64,000 nt of DNA, from positions 496,001 through 560,000 of the forward strand of contig NC_037602.1 in the NCBI RefSeq assembly GCF_003073045.1, written 5' to 3'. This document shows, one piece after another, positions 47,301 to 57,965 of this stretch; position 1 is the stretch's first letter, and each line of letters starts with the position of its first letter. Made by a program: the position numbers and the translations under genes. Source of the stretch: Pomacea canaliculata (taxonomy: Eukaryota > Mollusca > Gastropoda > Architaenioglossa > Ampullariidae). The notes beneath the pieces were generated by a model, which was given only the letters and a program-made list of their open reading frames with translations, ran no database searches and was not told the DNA's origin.

Positions 47301-50300
47301 ACTTTCCTCTAACGATATACACGATGTTGAGTCTGTGCTGATGCGTGGCATGGACAAGGGGCAGGTCCTCCCGACAAGTGATGAAAGAGGTGAGACGTAG
47401 GTGTGTATGATCAAAACACAACTGTTAATGTATGCACGGACAAGATGCCTCCTCAGGTGCAGCTAGTATATTTAAACAACAGGCAGGCAAAGTGTCTGGT
47501 GATCACAGTAGCAGACGACCACAGGATGGCGGGCAGTGGCTTCTGTCATCTGCAAATAAACCGCCCGCCTCAGCTATTCAGCAAACACATTGTCTGTCGC
47601 CATCGTGGAAAAAGTCACGTGATGCTTCACTTTGGGGGAATTAATATTGAAGTTCTTTGTCGGATTTTGGAGAGTTGTGGCGCTGACATCGACACGTGTC
47701 ATTAATTTCTAGCAAACAGACCAACCCACCAAAAACAGCGAACTGCTATGTCACCACCAGCAAGTGCGGCAAGACCTCAACACCAGTACATGCGAGGACA
47801 GAAATAGGAGGACAAACACCTCAACGCATGAAAACCTCACGACAGGTAAGAAGTTAAGGTGTTCAGTAAGTCAAGTGACAGGTTGGGACAAGGTGATGAA
47901 GCTTTTTAAGAAATCAGCGACAGAGAAATAAGATTCCTTGAGTGTGCTCACAGCTACCGACTGGCCATAGCCACTACCCTCCACCCCTTCAAGGGATCGA
48001 CGACGACATCTTGGCCTGCTTAGTAACTTGGAGAAAACAGTTTTCTTAGTCTTTTTTCTTTTCCTCCTTTTCCATTTGATATTTGTGCCGTCTGCCTAGG
48101 TAACTGCTGCCCTAGGACTAGTAAACTATAGTTATCTCTCCCTATTTGGTCTGTAAGTTCTCAAAATTTACAAAACATTGTAAAATTAATTTACTACTTG
48201 TGGACTGCTGGAAAGCATTTAACATTGCGTTGTCACCGGAAATACTAAACTGGTAAAAATGTCAAACCTCGAGGACGATGGGAAGAGGGTGAAAGATTGA
48301 TTATAAAATTCCAGCCAGACAGACGAACAGATAGAATGAAGTAAATCAAAGTGTGTAAACAGAGTGGCCTGTGGAGGTGCACGGCCATCAGCAAGGCCAC
48401 TTCCCAGGAAAGACAACTCTTAGCGGCCATACTACAGACCCATCAGCCTCATCAGCCAATCAAAGTGATGCTCACATTCATCTTCAACCGCCGTAAAACC
48501 ACCTTTGGGGAACATGTGGCAGAAAACAATCTTCTTTACACAAAGCTGGTCCAGTTGAAGGTCTTCCAATGTGACCAGCACCGCCAGGCAGCACGATGTC
48601 TTACATCACCACACAATACATCTCTAGCAACGGCAAATAACAGTCAACAACAACAGGTACGTGTCAACATTTGATAACAATAACACAGCAACAGGTCTGT
48701 GTCAACATGTAATACCAATAAACCACCTACATTGTAATACTAATCACCATTACGCCAGCGGTCAGGGTCAAAGTTCATATTTCCAACAGTCAATAGTCGA
48801 TCAGTGTGTTGTTTGTTAGTAAGAAAAGGAATACACGTCACAGAAATTTATGAGAATATACAACAGAAAAAGCAACAGACTATATACAACAGAATACACG
48901 TGTTGACCAACGAACACATGACAAGACACGTGTTGACCAAAGTTGTGTGACGTCAGTGTGGTACTCAAAGCATTTTAAAGAAGCATGTTCATAAGATCTG
49001 ACTTCATACCAGGAGGTCATTAGCAGCAGCTGTGGGAGGACCCAAGGGCTAGAGCCACACAAATCAACAACAAGAATCAACAATACCATGACACCCCCAT
49101 ACCCGCCACACCAGACAGCCCCTCAGACAAGCACACTCCCGAGTGTCCTCCACTTTCATTCTCAGTCGCACGGCGTGAGCAAGGGACGGGGGCCTCCACG
49201 TGCTGGTCATGGCTGCAGCTCCACACAATGGGCAGCTGGACGGAAGCTGTGAAGATGTCTGCCCGTTACACAGAGTCTTAGAGTCGCTCTGAGTAACCAG
49301 TAACAACGTGTATACAACACGATTCACATTCTTCTCGTCCTTGGCTGATAATAAATAAACATAACAACAAAACATGGCAGTACAACCACGGACGTGTGTA
49401 GGTGGACTGCTGTCTGTCTGCCGAGACCAACGCTGAGCCTCTTGCGATCTGCTGTTAGTCTCGGCGAGCCGTAACAACGAATGGGACTAAACCGGAAGCT
49501 TTCTTGTCTCATGCCTCGTTTTAGCAGTTAACTGGAAACAATCGTGTGCCATCAGTCCAGGGATGTTAGTTGGTGGGTGGATGGCTGACTGTACGCCGAG
49601 ACACTCCGCCTCTTGCCAACTCCTCCGCTGCTAGTCTCGGCGAGCAGCTGACAGCCTGACTTCTGCTTCAAACAAATCTTGGCTCTCAATGATTGAAACT
49701 TTTGTGTGAGCGACCTGTAGCACGAGTGAGAGCCGCTCCACACTCCTCTTCCTCCTTCCACATACCTGCCCCCGGGAGCGAAACAAATAAACAAACAAAC
49801 CTACAGCGAAACATTTGACACTTGCACAGTGACATCCTTCCACTCAGCAGTAATGACCCCCTCCTGATTGTTTGTTTACTGTTGTTGCTCTCACAGACTC
49901 TCCGGTCATCGCCGTTGTCGTCGTTTGCTAGACCGGAAGTGTTCTCTCGATAGCCTCGTTCTAGGAGTTAATTGAAAAATATCGTCTGCGAGCCATCCAG
50001 AGCATACAGATTTATGGTAAACACAAACATGGCAACAAGGGAAACAAGATTTGGTTACAGACAACAGGGTCTTCGCTCCCTCCTCGTGTAGCTGTGGTCT
50101 GTGTTGTAGAAAGTGGAGGGAGCCTGGCTGACAGCGAGCTGACGTCCATTGTCACATCACACGATGACAAGAGGAGAACATGTCTAACAGAAGACAAGAT
50201 AATACTAGGACTCGGCTAAACGTGTTGCTACATGATTCTTCTCTCACTCCTTTCATTGACAGAAGGCAGGAGAGCGACATTCACTGTGTGGGTGACGTGG

Positions 50301-53300
50301 CAAGAGTCTGCTGGAGGCCCACACGTTCTGTCACTGACCTAAAGGTGTCACTGTGTCAGCAACAGGCAGACAGGTGTTATTGTACAGTTAAAATCAACCT
50401 TCAATGTCAACAACCTTTATTTTGCTGACGGAATATGGCGAAGTCTAAAGATTGATGCTTCATAGAATGAAGAAGGCGAAGTGATGCTGGTAGACGATGA
50501 CCTGCAGGTGTTGTCACAAGGTCGTCTTCACGAAGTCAGTACACAGGTAAGTCAGTGTGGCATTCAGTGTTGCTGTGACACGTCATCTTACTGTCACACA
50601 TTCAGAAGTGAGCGATATTCTAATGATTACATTGCCTCCACCCCACAGTGACAGACGTACAAGAGTGACATAGTGTATTCTCAGGTAACACACACCTTGC
50701 CTCTACCTGACACAATGCCGCCTCACCTTGCAGAGCAGATGGCACGCGGGTGGCGGGTGCAGTACTGGAGGGTGCACTTGGGGCGACAGGGTCGTCGGAG
50801 GGCAGCATCAGACTGCTGACTGGTGATCTCCCCTTCTGCAAGAGACCGGAAGTGTGACATCACTCTCAGTGTTACCTGTGTTACGCACTCCACAGTGCAA
50901 CCCTTCACGCAAACACACACAGGACGAAGGCGTGGGTGAGGAGTCAGGTGTCACTGTCGTATTCTGTAGTCAGGGTGACAGGGTTAGACTACTTACTTCC
51001 CTGCACGCTTCCCTGCACCGCTTGGGGTGGGCGGGGTTTCTCACTCCACTGACCCGACGATATCACGTGATTGCACGTGCTGCTGCACGAGGTAGAGAAA
51101 GAGGTGGGGCAGCGGGGAGCTAGGGGTGGGGGGCGGCACGTCCATCATTTGCATGACGTCGATGAGCACGCGCGATGGCGGGGAAAATGGAGGTTTAGTC
51201 AACATACGACGTGATGCTCGTGACATGCAACCAATTCTCCCAGAAGGACTTACGTCATGGTGACGTCACCAATGGCGGCGGCCCTCGGTCTAACAAAGCT
51301 AGTGTTTACAAGCCGTCAGTTGCAGCGGAGACCTCGGACGCTGGGCGCACACACTTTCTGGTTCGATACCCGTGATGGTGCAGCGTGCTTTCCCCTGGCT
51401 GACCCCTAGTCGCTTGGGAAATGAAAGGCAGAGGGGTAGAGGGGGCGCCGCTCCCCAGAACAGTTAACCCTTACCTCGTCCCAAGAAAAGTGCGATCTCG
51501 CTTCCCGACGACCAAAAGGTCATGAGGACTGACCTGACCTGATTATGATACTTTCGATGTGAGTGCAAGTGAAACTGTCAGAGTTCCCTTAAATAAGGTC
51601 TTGGTTCTCACGTCTGGCGCTGGTCGTCGTGTGGACACTAGAGTGCAACTGATTGTACATCCCTGCTGAGTGTTTACCTGACCTACGACCTTTTAGCAAC
51701 AAGTTGTGTGGACTTCACTTGTGTCTGTGGTCATGAAAACACACGAGGGTTAAAGCTCTTCTGAACGGGCAACTATAAACAAACATGTTTGGCCAGGTCT
51801 GGCAAAGTGTTTCCATGACGGACATACAAAGTGTTCACACGACGGCTTTACATGATGGCTACACAAAACCTTTGCCACACTTGGTCGAACATTCATCCAA
51901 GTGTGTCCAGTTGAGATCTTGGGGGTTTGGGGGGAACTGACGACAGCGATAGTCAGACTGTGATAGTCAGATAGTGAGACAAAGTCTGGGCCTGGTCTAC
52001 ATGCATTGTGGTGGCTACTCTGTGTGGGTGGGTGTGTGTAAGCGCTGTGTGTGTGTGAGAAACAGCTGTGGGTGGGTGTGACAGCTGTGTGTGTGTAAGC
52101 GTTGTCTGTGTGTGCGTGACACAGCTGTGGGTGGGTGTGAAAGCGTTATGCGTCTGTGTGTGTAAGCGTGAGTTTGCGAGTAAGAGTGTGTGAGAGGGAT
52201 TTGTGTGTAAGAATGTGAATGTGATAGAGAGTTTCTGAGTGAGAAAAAAAGAGCTTGATTGTGAGAGAATACGCGTCTGTGTGTGGAGTGAATGTGCTCA
52301 TGTGTGTTCATGCGTATGTGGATGGAGAGAGTGTGTTTATGTATGTGTGGAGTGTGTGTGGAGACAGTGTGTGTGTAGAGAGGAGAGAGGGGGGAGGAGT
52401 GGGGCACGTGATGTTGAGTCCCACCCGTCCAACACGTCGCACCATGTTCACTCTCGACATCTCACGGCCCTGAGAGCATGCGCAGTCAGCTGTGTCTGCA
52501 CGTGGGTGCACGGTGGGTGCACGAGCACACGAGGCCGTGCGTGGCGCACCCGGCTGAACCCCACACCCGGCAGTTTGCAGCTCAGTTTTCCTCCCACCGG
52601 AAAAGCTAGATGCGAGGGAATCGGTGGGGGGAGGGGGAGGGAAGCGTGGGAGTGGGAGTTAATCGAAAGGAATGTGTGAGCGGAGCACAGAATGCAGACT
52701 CACCGATAAATGCATCAGTCGGCACGTGGAGGCTGCTGAAAGCCAGGCTGGCGATACGCAGGTCATCGGCTCGCTGATTGGCAGGCCAGGAAGCCAGCAC
52801 CTGTCAGGGTGAGGGTACCTACCCGCACAACGACCTGGCGACAGTTACTGGACGCATTGAGAGGTTAGAACAGTGGGTTCAGTGAGGACATCACCAAGTG
52901 TGACGTGTCACGTGGTGTCACGCATCTTGTGTCACAGATGACCCCCACTGCCCCCTCCTCCAGCCCGCCCTCGCTCCTCCCTCATCTCCAACCTCAAAGT
53001 CTTACAAATACTAAACTGCACGCGCGGATGATCCATCGGAATATTAAAATGCCCTTGATGCTTTTTTTTTTTGTGTCAAAGTTGCAGGTGACTTAGTTTG
53101 CGGGTCACAGTGCAACATCCTAGCAGAGTATCGAGGTTGGTCTCCCTCCCATCTGAGTTATCTGGGGAGGTAAATGGAGGAGACAGATGGCTCCACGTCC
53201 ACATCCTCAGCCGTGGCATGGCGAGCCACACAGTTCATTGTCCTTTGGGCTCCTTGCCTCTGCTAAATTATACTCACTGTCCTTCTGTCTTTTGTGAAAT

Positions 53301-54851
53301 TCTAGTGAACTGCCGAATTTACACCGAACCCCTTCCTCTTTCTCATCAAACAGACTGGTACAATAAAAAAAAATATGGTTCAGCGAAAAATACTTCAGAA
53401 GGTTGGAGAACAGCAAGACTACATGGTCTTGTGGCCACTTTCATCCCAGATAAATGGTTTCGGAGGAAGCCCACCACGCAAACAGCTGATTTTATACAGG
53501 ACGACAGCTTTTATCGAGAGCTCTTCACTTTTTCCAAATGATAGTGCAGTTCTTTCAAATGTTTCAGGGCTTCTGCTTACGCAAAAGATTGCGTACAGTA
53601 CGCATTAAAAGTTCGGAGGACCCCTTCAATTTTCGTCAATGGGGTCCCATTCAAATTTGGGCGAAGAACAGGGACCCCTTAAAAATCTGAAGAAGGGGTC
53701 CCTGGGACCCCAAAGAATTTAGCCTTAGCAGAAGCCCTGTGTTTGCCTTTTCCCGAGTATAGTACACTACTTGGGGCTGTAGTTGGCCTTCACTACAGTA
53801 GAGAGAAGTCGTTTGGCTCTGTCTTTAGAACTTACAGTAGAATGCATGTGATGCTCTGGTCTGTACTGAACTGTACATTACCAAGTTACAGTAATTATAT
53901 GTTACAGAACACAACATAACTAGGTGTGAATTAGTTGTACATGACAGACAGGATATATAAAGGTTGTAGCTGAAAGTTCTACTTCGTGAAAACTTGTCCA
54001 AACTTGCTTCCTACTTGCTTCATTACATACATAACTCTAAACCATAACTCTTACATACAAGTGTTACTCTCACAGCTCACACATTCATATACTCCAGCCA
54101 CATGTACATATCATTGTAGTCATAAGTAATGCTGCAGGCAGCTTGTGCTTAATACTACAGCCATAGTGTAGTGAAAACTGTGTTGACACTCAGTACTACC
54201 GATACATTGCACTGTCTACTATCCTGTGTCTGTATTATGTCTACTGTGTCTATCCTGTGTCTATCCTGTCTGTACTGTGTCCACTGTGTCTATCCTGTCT
54301 GTACTATGTCTACTGTGTCTATCCTGTCTGTACTATGTCTACACCATACCAAATGTTACAGCCATCCTACACTTCACATGAATGCCAACCTGTTCTCAAT
54401 ATGACACGAATACATTTTGGTCAAGAAGTGTCTGGCACGACAGTCGTCATTGTTGTGTTCAAAGAGACACAGGAAGATGGAGTTGAAGCAACTCACCTTT
54501 AGTACAGATGCCGGGCTCCTCCCTCTGTAGCGGGAATCTCGGCAAAGGTGGTCCAGTGGAAGGTGCAGGTGGTAGACAGGTGAGTCCTCGGTCACACTTG
54601 CCCAGGTAAGCCAGGTCGCCGCCACACGTTTGACCGGCCGTACGAGCGCACACTGGACAACACCCACACACTCCCGTTGTGACCCCACCCTCACACCTCA
54701 GGTCGGCGGGGTTCCAGGTGGTGCAGTGAATCTGGTGACAGGGAGGGCAGATCAGACCCATGTCATCTCTGTGCCTGTCGCGTGCACTCTCCACCTCACG
54801 AGGTCCACGCGCCGCTAGCGCCAGAAGCATCACAACTCTCAAGGATGCCAT
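41372..54851 (-). CDS. Secreted IGFBP-domain protein with a second Cys-rich module (5' part, 3' end uncertain)
   Basis: Exons: 54851-54497, 50835-50727, 42250-42052 and, less certainly, 41457-41372; phases agree. The start MASLRVVMLLALAARG is a signal peptide. Residues 35-116 hold an IGFBP N-terminal domain with all 12 cysteines: CPPCHQIHC, CEGG, the hallmark CGCCPVC, and a PGIC close. IGFBP domains bind insulin-like peptides; related single-domain proteins (for example perlustrin) occur in mollusc shell. The next two exons encode a Cys module: CRPKCTLQYCTRHPRAIC followed by PCQGACQHTSCRACAVEDEC and FQCLKQFGRC. The fourth exon (CDIEMNHWMLRLFQDEKKE) faintly resembles the start of a SPARC-type calcium-binding region, a guess only. 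No firm stop was found: a short exon at 41004-40950 would end it, or it could splice in phase to exon 34407-34358 of the F5/8 C gene. Introns carry minisatellites and a LINE scrap. Confidence 0.75.
43200..43290. repeat. 32 bp tandem repeat, about 2.5 units
   Basis: The unit AGGGAACATGGTGTGGGAAC plus CTGATCCACAGC starts at 43201, 43233 and 43265. It lies in or near the intron between exons 50835-50727 and 42250-42052. Confidence 0.85.
43291..45870. other. GC-richer intron sequence, no supported feature
   Basis: Within the long intron of the IGFBP-domain gene. Apart from a short CTAACCGACACA repeat (44137-44193) and a CA/TA microsatellite near 44650-44690, nothing is recognised. Open frames here are GC-driven and lack domains. 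Confidence 0.4.
45880..46240. repeat. 33 bp minisatellite carrying TACGTCA in each unit
   Basis: About ten units of GACAAACTGACCCCGTGTAC plus TACGTCATCTCAT. Nine units keep TACGTCAT intact; one reads TAAGTCAT. TACGTCA is a variant of the CREB/ATF site. It lies in an intron of the IGFBP-domain gene. Confidence 0.93.
46241..48399. other. Intron sequence without recognised feature
   Basis: A T/G homopolymer-rich stretch is present at 47065-47158. No domain, RNA gene or clear transposon end was seen. Confidence 0.4.
48400..48510 (+). mobile_element. Small RTE-like LINE scrap
   Basis: The text around 48430-48490 translates in part to RPISLISQPIKVMLTFIFNR, the RT block 2 of RTE-like elements. Flanking sequence is not recognisable, so only a short remnant survives. 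Confidence 0.55.
49420..49641. repeat. Two copies of a GCCGAGAC/GTCTCGGC inverted-repeat hairpin
   Basis: Perfect 8 bp stems GCCGAGAC ... GTCTCGGC occur at 49420-49427/49458-49465 and 49595-49602/49634-49641, with loops of 30 and 31 bases that share CTCTTGC and CTGCT-TTAGT/CTAGT. The sequence after each hairpin is also partly repeated (about 49487-49562 against 49930-50008). Confidence 0.7.
51300..51550 (+). mobile_element. Possible second SINE family member
   Basis: A pol III B-box-like GGTTCGATACCC lies at about 51359-51370, preceded by a degenerate A-box region, and followed by a tail ending in ACCTGACCTGA. No second copy or target duplication was found in the window, so the call rests on the B box and general SINE shape. 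Confidence 0.35.
52020..52380. repeat. GT-rich low-complexity repeat
   Basis: Runs of GTGTGTG with GTGAGAG and AAGCGTG spacers. The 130-146 residue open frames on both strands are composition artefacts. Confidence 0.8.
53565..53739. mobile_element. 175 bp palindromic-end MITE
   Basis: Ends are inverted: CAGGGCTTCTGCTTA on the left and the complement CAGGGCTTCTGCTAA on the right. The flanks share TGTTT (53560-53564 and 53740-53744), suggesting a 5 bp target duplication. The interior has several GGGGTCCC/GGGACCCC words in both orientations. The superfamily is unclear; a hAT relative is likely from the CAGGG end. Confidence 0.75.
54230..54345 (+). repeat. CTGTGTCTATCCTGTCTGTA tandem repeat
   Basis: Several 17-20 base units with the words ACTGTGTCTATC and CTGTCTGTACTATGTC. 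Located in the first intron of the IGFBP-domain gene. Confidence 0.8.
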
Positions 54852-57547
54852 GTTGACGGCTATCTGACGGCTATCTGACTATCTGACGCGCTGATCACCA
54901 CACACGACCTGCTAGCAACATCAGACTGACGAACACAACCATCCCACCAGTCTCTTGTCACAGACGGAGCAGCACAAATCGCGCGGCGCCCACACAAACA
55001 AACACAGTCACAGCTGCGGATATACGGCTACCAGCATCTTGAGAGATAACCGATGTTATTAAACTTGTTGTTCACACACCATACTTCCTGTCATAGATAC
55101 AATAACTGTCAGTGTAATCAAACCTGCTATGTACAAATAACAGCCAGTCGGGATCACGTCTGCTACATATATTGACGACAACGTGTAGTAATCAAACCTG
55201 CAGTGAAGTGAGATAGCCAGCGGTAATGGTAGTCACACCTGTGGTATAATGACGACAGCAAGTGGTAATGGTAATCACACTGCTGTATAATGACCACAGC
55301 AAGTGGTAATGGTAATCAGTGCTGCCAGCGGTAATGAAAGGTGCTGGTGTTCAAACGAATTACTGCTCCTTGACGACAACCAATGATATTTGCATTTTCT
55401 TCACCTCGACAGCAACGCTGTGGTATTAAAAGTTGCATCCAACTGGTAGACAAAAAAACAAATTAAAACTTTGGCCACACACAGCGACGACCAATGAAAA
55501 CAGTGGCAGGCTCGTCACGTGACCGTTTCAGCAGCTACTCGCGCCGTCTCGTGTGTTGCGCGTTGTTTGGATTGCGCGCTGCTGCTACTCACAGGCCAGT
55601 GCCAGCAGTCCAGGTCGGCTCCATGCAAGATTTCAGAGTCAGTACTTGGAAATTCTTGTCATATCTGAAAGGCCGTGAGCGTGGCGGCCATGCGACCAGC
55701 ACATGATGGTGGTTGCCCTCAGAGAGTCTGACCCCAGTGATACTCTGAGTGGAGCGATGATAGTCAGTGCAGGTAGCTCCCCCTGCTTTTGGCCAACAAA
55801 CTCTCTTGTCTTGTCCCCATCATGTGGTCGTAAACCTCTCGCCCTCAAGCTGTGGTTAAGCTCTGATCTCTGGCAAGGAAACTGCCTGCCTCTGGGGTCC
55901 ACAGTGGTTTACCAGGCTGCTGCAGTCCGCGACAGACTGACGGAGTGTCTGCAGCAGGAGACAGGTGACGGCGCCTGGCTACTCGGCATCAACTGCGTTT
56001 GTCAGGTGAGCCGGCATCCTTTTACTTCTCCCTCCTCCTCCAGATGTCGGCACCAGCCATGACACTGCCCACGGTGGACTATAATTACTCAGCCTCCCAC
56101 GGCGCGTGGGGAGCGCGGAGGATAGGGATCACGAAGATCCACACTGATTACTTTCTTGATTACACCGGAAGTTGCTCAGGTTTTAACTCAAAAGATTGTC
56201 GGCAGAATAGCAGGTACAAACATTTCGCAGGAATTTGCGAGAGGAGCTAGGGAGGAGAAACAATGGCGCACGGTGGGCGGATAATTGGGACACCTTGCGA
56301 GCGGCACTCTGGAGCGATGAATCATCCTTCCCCGAGTCATTGATAACAGGCCGACGTCCAACAACAATGGCTAAACACCAGCAGAGTGGGGGCAGGCCAG
56401 GCGCCGACTACGCCGCGTGAATCGTTTTCACCGTCGGCGCGTGCTCCTCCCCACACCCCGGGTCGTTCGTCTTTCCGATAGGCTCACAACTTTACGAGGC
56501 TTGTACGAGTACCTGTCATCAATGAACACCTGAGGCGTCTTGCAGGCAGGAGAGGGACAGGAGGGGTGTGCTGCAAAGTTGAGGCTGTTGCTGTATGGCA
56601 TTTTGCGAAAGACGAGGTTTCTGTTGTTTAAAGTCATTCTGACTGAGGTGAGTAAGAACATCCACAACATGACAAAAGTTGTAAAATGTACGGTGTGAAT
56701 AACAACATATTTATAAAGACGCCGACGGTTACAAATACTCGAGGAATTTGTGCCAGGCGTCTGAAACATGTGTAGCTGTGCACACACACACACAACATTT
56801 ACAGGTTCTAAATAATAACATCATCACTAGAAAACACTTTTACACAGAACATGTTGGCAGTCAGTTGTCTACAGGCGGTGACCTGTCTATAGGCAGTCAG
56901 TTGTCTACAGGCGGTGACCAGTTGTCTAGGCGATGACCTGTCTACACTGCCGAGGAGCACAAGCCTGCGTCTCCTGCAGGTAAATGAAGGGAGATTCCCA
57001 GTCGCCATCCCCAGTCAACTTCACACCCACTCTGCTCTACTTTCTGCTTTGAAGTGGATCGCAGCATCTACGAGCCTCGGAGCATTTCCGTAGCATACGA
57101 ACCACATTGGAAACATCTCGGCAATGTACAACTCGACTGGAAACATCTCCGTAACATACAGTCTAGTCAGTGTGTAATAACACAATAACATGCTATTCGT
57201 TCGTGTCATTACTCTCTTTACTGGAGTGACACTTAATAATAAAGTTGATTTCTACAACGCTTGACACCATCAAAGGCAGGCTCAAAGTGCTGTACCAAAC
57301 TGTACAGACACAATAATAACAAACGCTGATCTCAAAAACAAGATTATTGTGTGTCCAGGTAAACATCGCCATCAGTACACGTGGCGTCTGCAGCCTGGCC
57401 ATTGCACGAAATCTCCGTGTGTCCACAAAGTTCTGATTTACAAATAGTTGAGAGTTAGTAGATGTTGCTTATGGCACTGTCAGTCTTTGGTGGAGTGGCT
57501 TCACTTCGCAGACAGAAATAAGTTTCCATGATGGCAACATGTTAGAC
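54852..57547. other. 5' flank of the IGFBP-domain gene; no supported gene
   Basis: Small repeats lie at 55205-55330 (AGCAAGTGGTAATGGTAATC words) and 56865-56945 (CAGTTGTCTACAGGCGGTGA words). A minus-strand open frame at 56793-56428 follows an acceptor-like CTCACCTCAG and ends in an Arg-rich stretch, but I recognise no family. Promoter elements for the start at 54851 could not be pinned down. Confidence 0.35.
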
Positions 57548-57733
57548 CAGAGGTTCTTAACCTTGTTTGAGGTAGCGAACCCACAAGTTTCATATGCACA
57601 TTCACCGAATCCTTCTTTAGTGTCATCACGAATTGCAGTGTGTCTTGACCTCCGTGGCGGAGGCTCAGCCGAACCCCTGAGACCGACTCACCGAACCCTT
57701 AGGGTTCGATCGAACCCCGGTTAAGAACCACTG
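57548..57733. mobile_element. 186 bp non-autonomous hAT element
   Basis: Inverted ends CAGAGGTTCTTAACC and its partner CAGTGGTTCTTAACC, flanked by an 8 bp duplication with one mismatch, TGTTAGAC (57540-57547) and TGTTAGAG (57734-57741). The internal sequence differs from the hAT element at 18803, so it is a separate family. Confidence 0.9.
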
Positions 57734-57774
57734 TGTTAGAGCATCACTAACGGTCACAAACTAGTTCAGAGAGA

Positions 57775-57965
57775 TTGTGTCTGTGTACAGTGTGAGTCTA
57801 TGTACGGTGTCAGTCTATGTACAGTGTTAGTCTATGTACGGTGTCAGTCTATGTACAATGTTAGTCTAAGTACAATGTTAGTCTGTGTACAATGTCAGTC
57901 TATGTACAATGTCAGTCTATGTACAGTGTTAGTCTAAGTACAGTGTTAGTCTGTGTACAATGTCA
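57775..57965. repeat. 18 bp minisatellite, about 11 units
   Basis: The unit is TCAGTCTATGTACAGTGT, with TTAG for TCAG, AAG for ATG and ACAATG for ACAGTG variants. Confidence 0.92.

Noticed and set aside
52015-52679. Long frames on both strands (130 and 146 codons)
   Set aside because: They are translations of GT/CA low-complexity sequence.
52704-52800. Well-formed exon-like segment on the minus strand (acceptor GACAG, donor GTGAGT, open frame)
   Set aside because: It lies between exons 54497 and 50835, but in the phase required by the IGFBP exon it meets a stop, and including its 97 bases breaks the frame. No family match. It could at most be a rarely used exon.
53098-53541. 147-codon plus-strand open frame
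   Set aside because: Composition and content match no family, and the frame runs close to a MITE; no splice or promoter support.
56428-56793. 121-codon minus-strand open frame after an acceptor-like site
   Set aside because: It could be a terminal exon, but I recognise no family and found no upstream exon on the minus strand.
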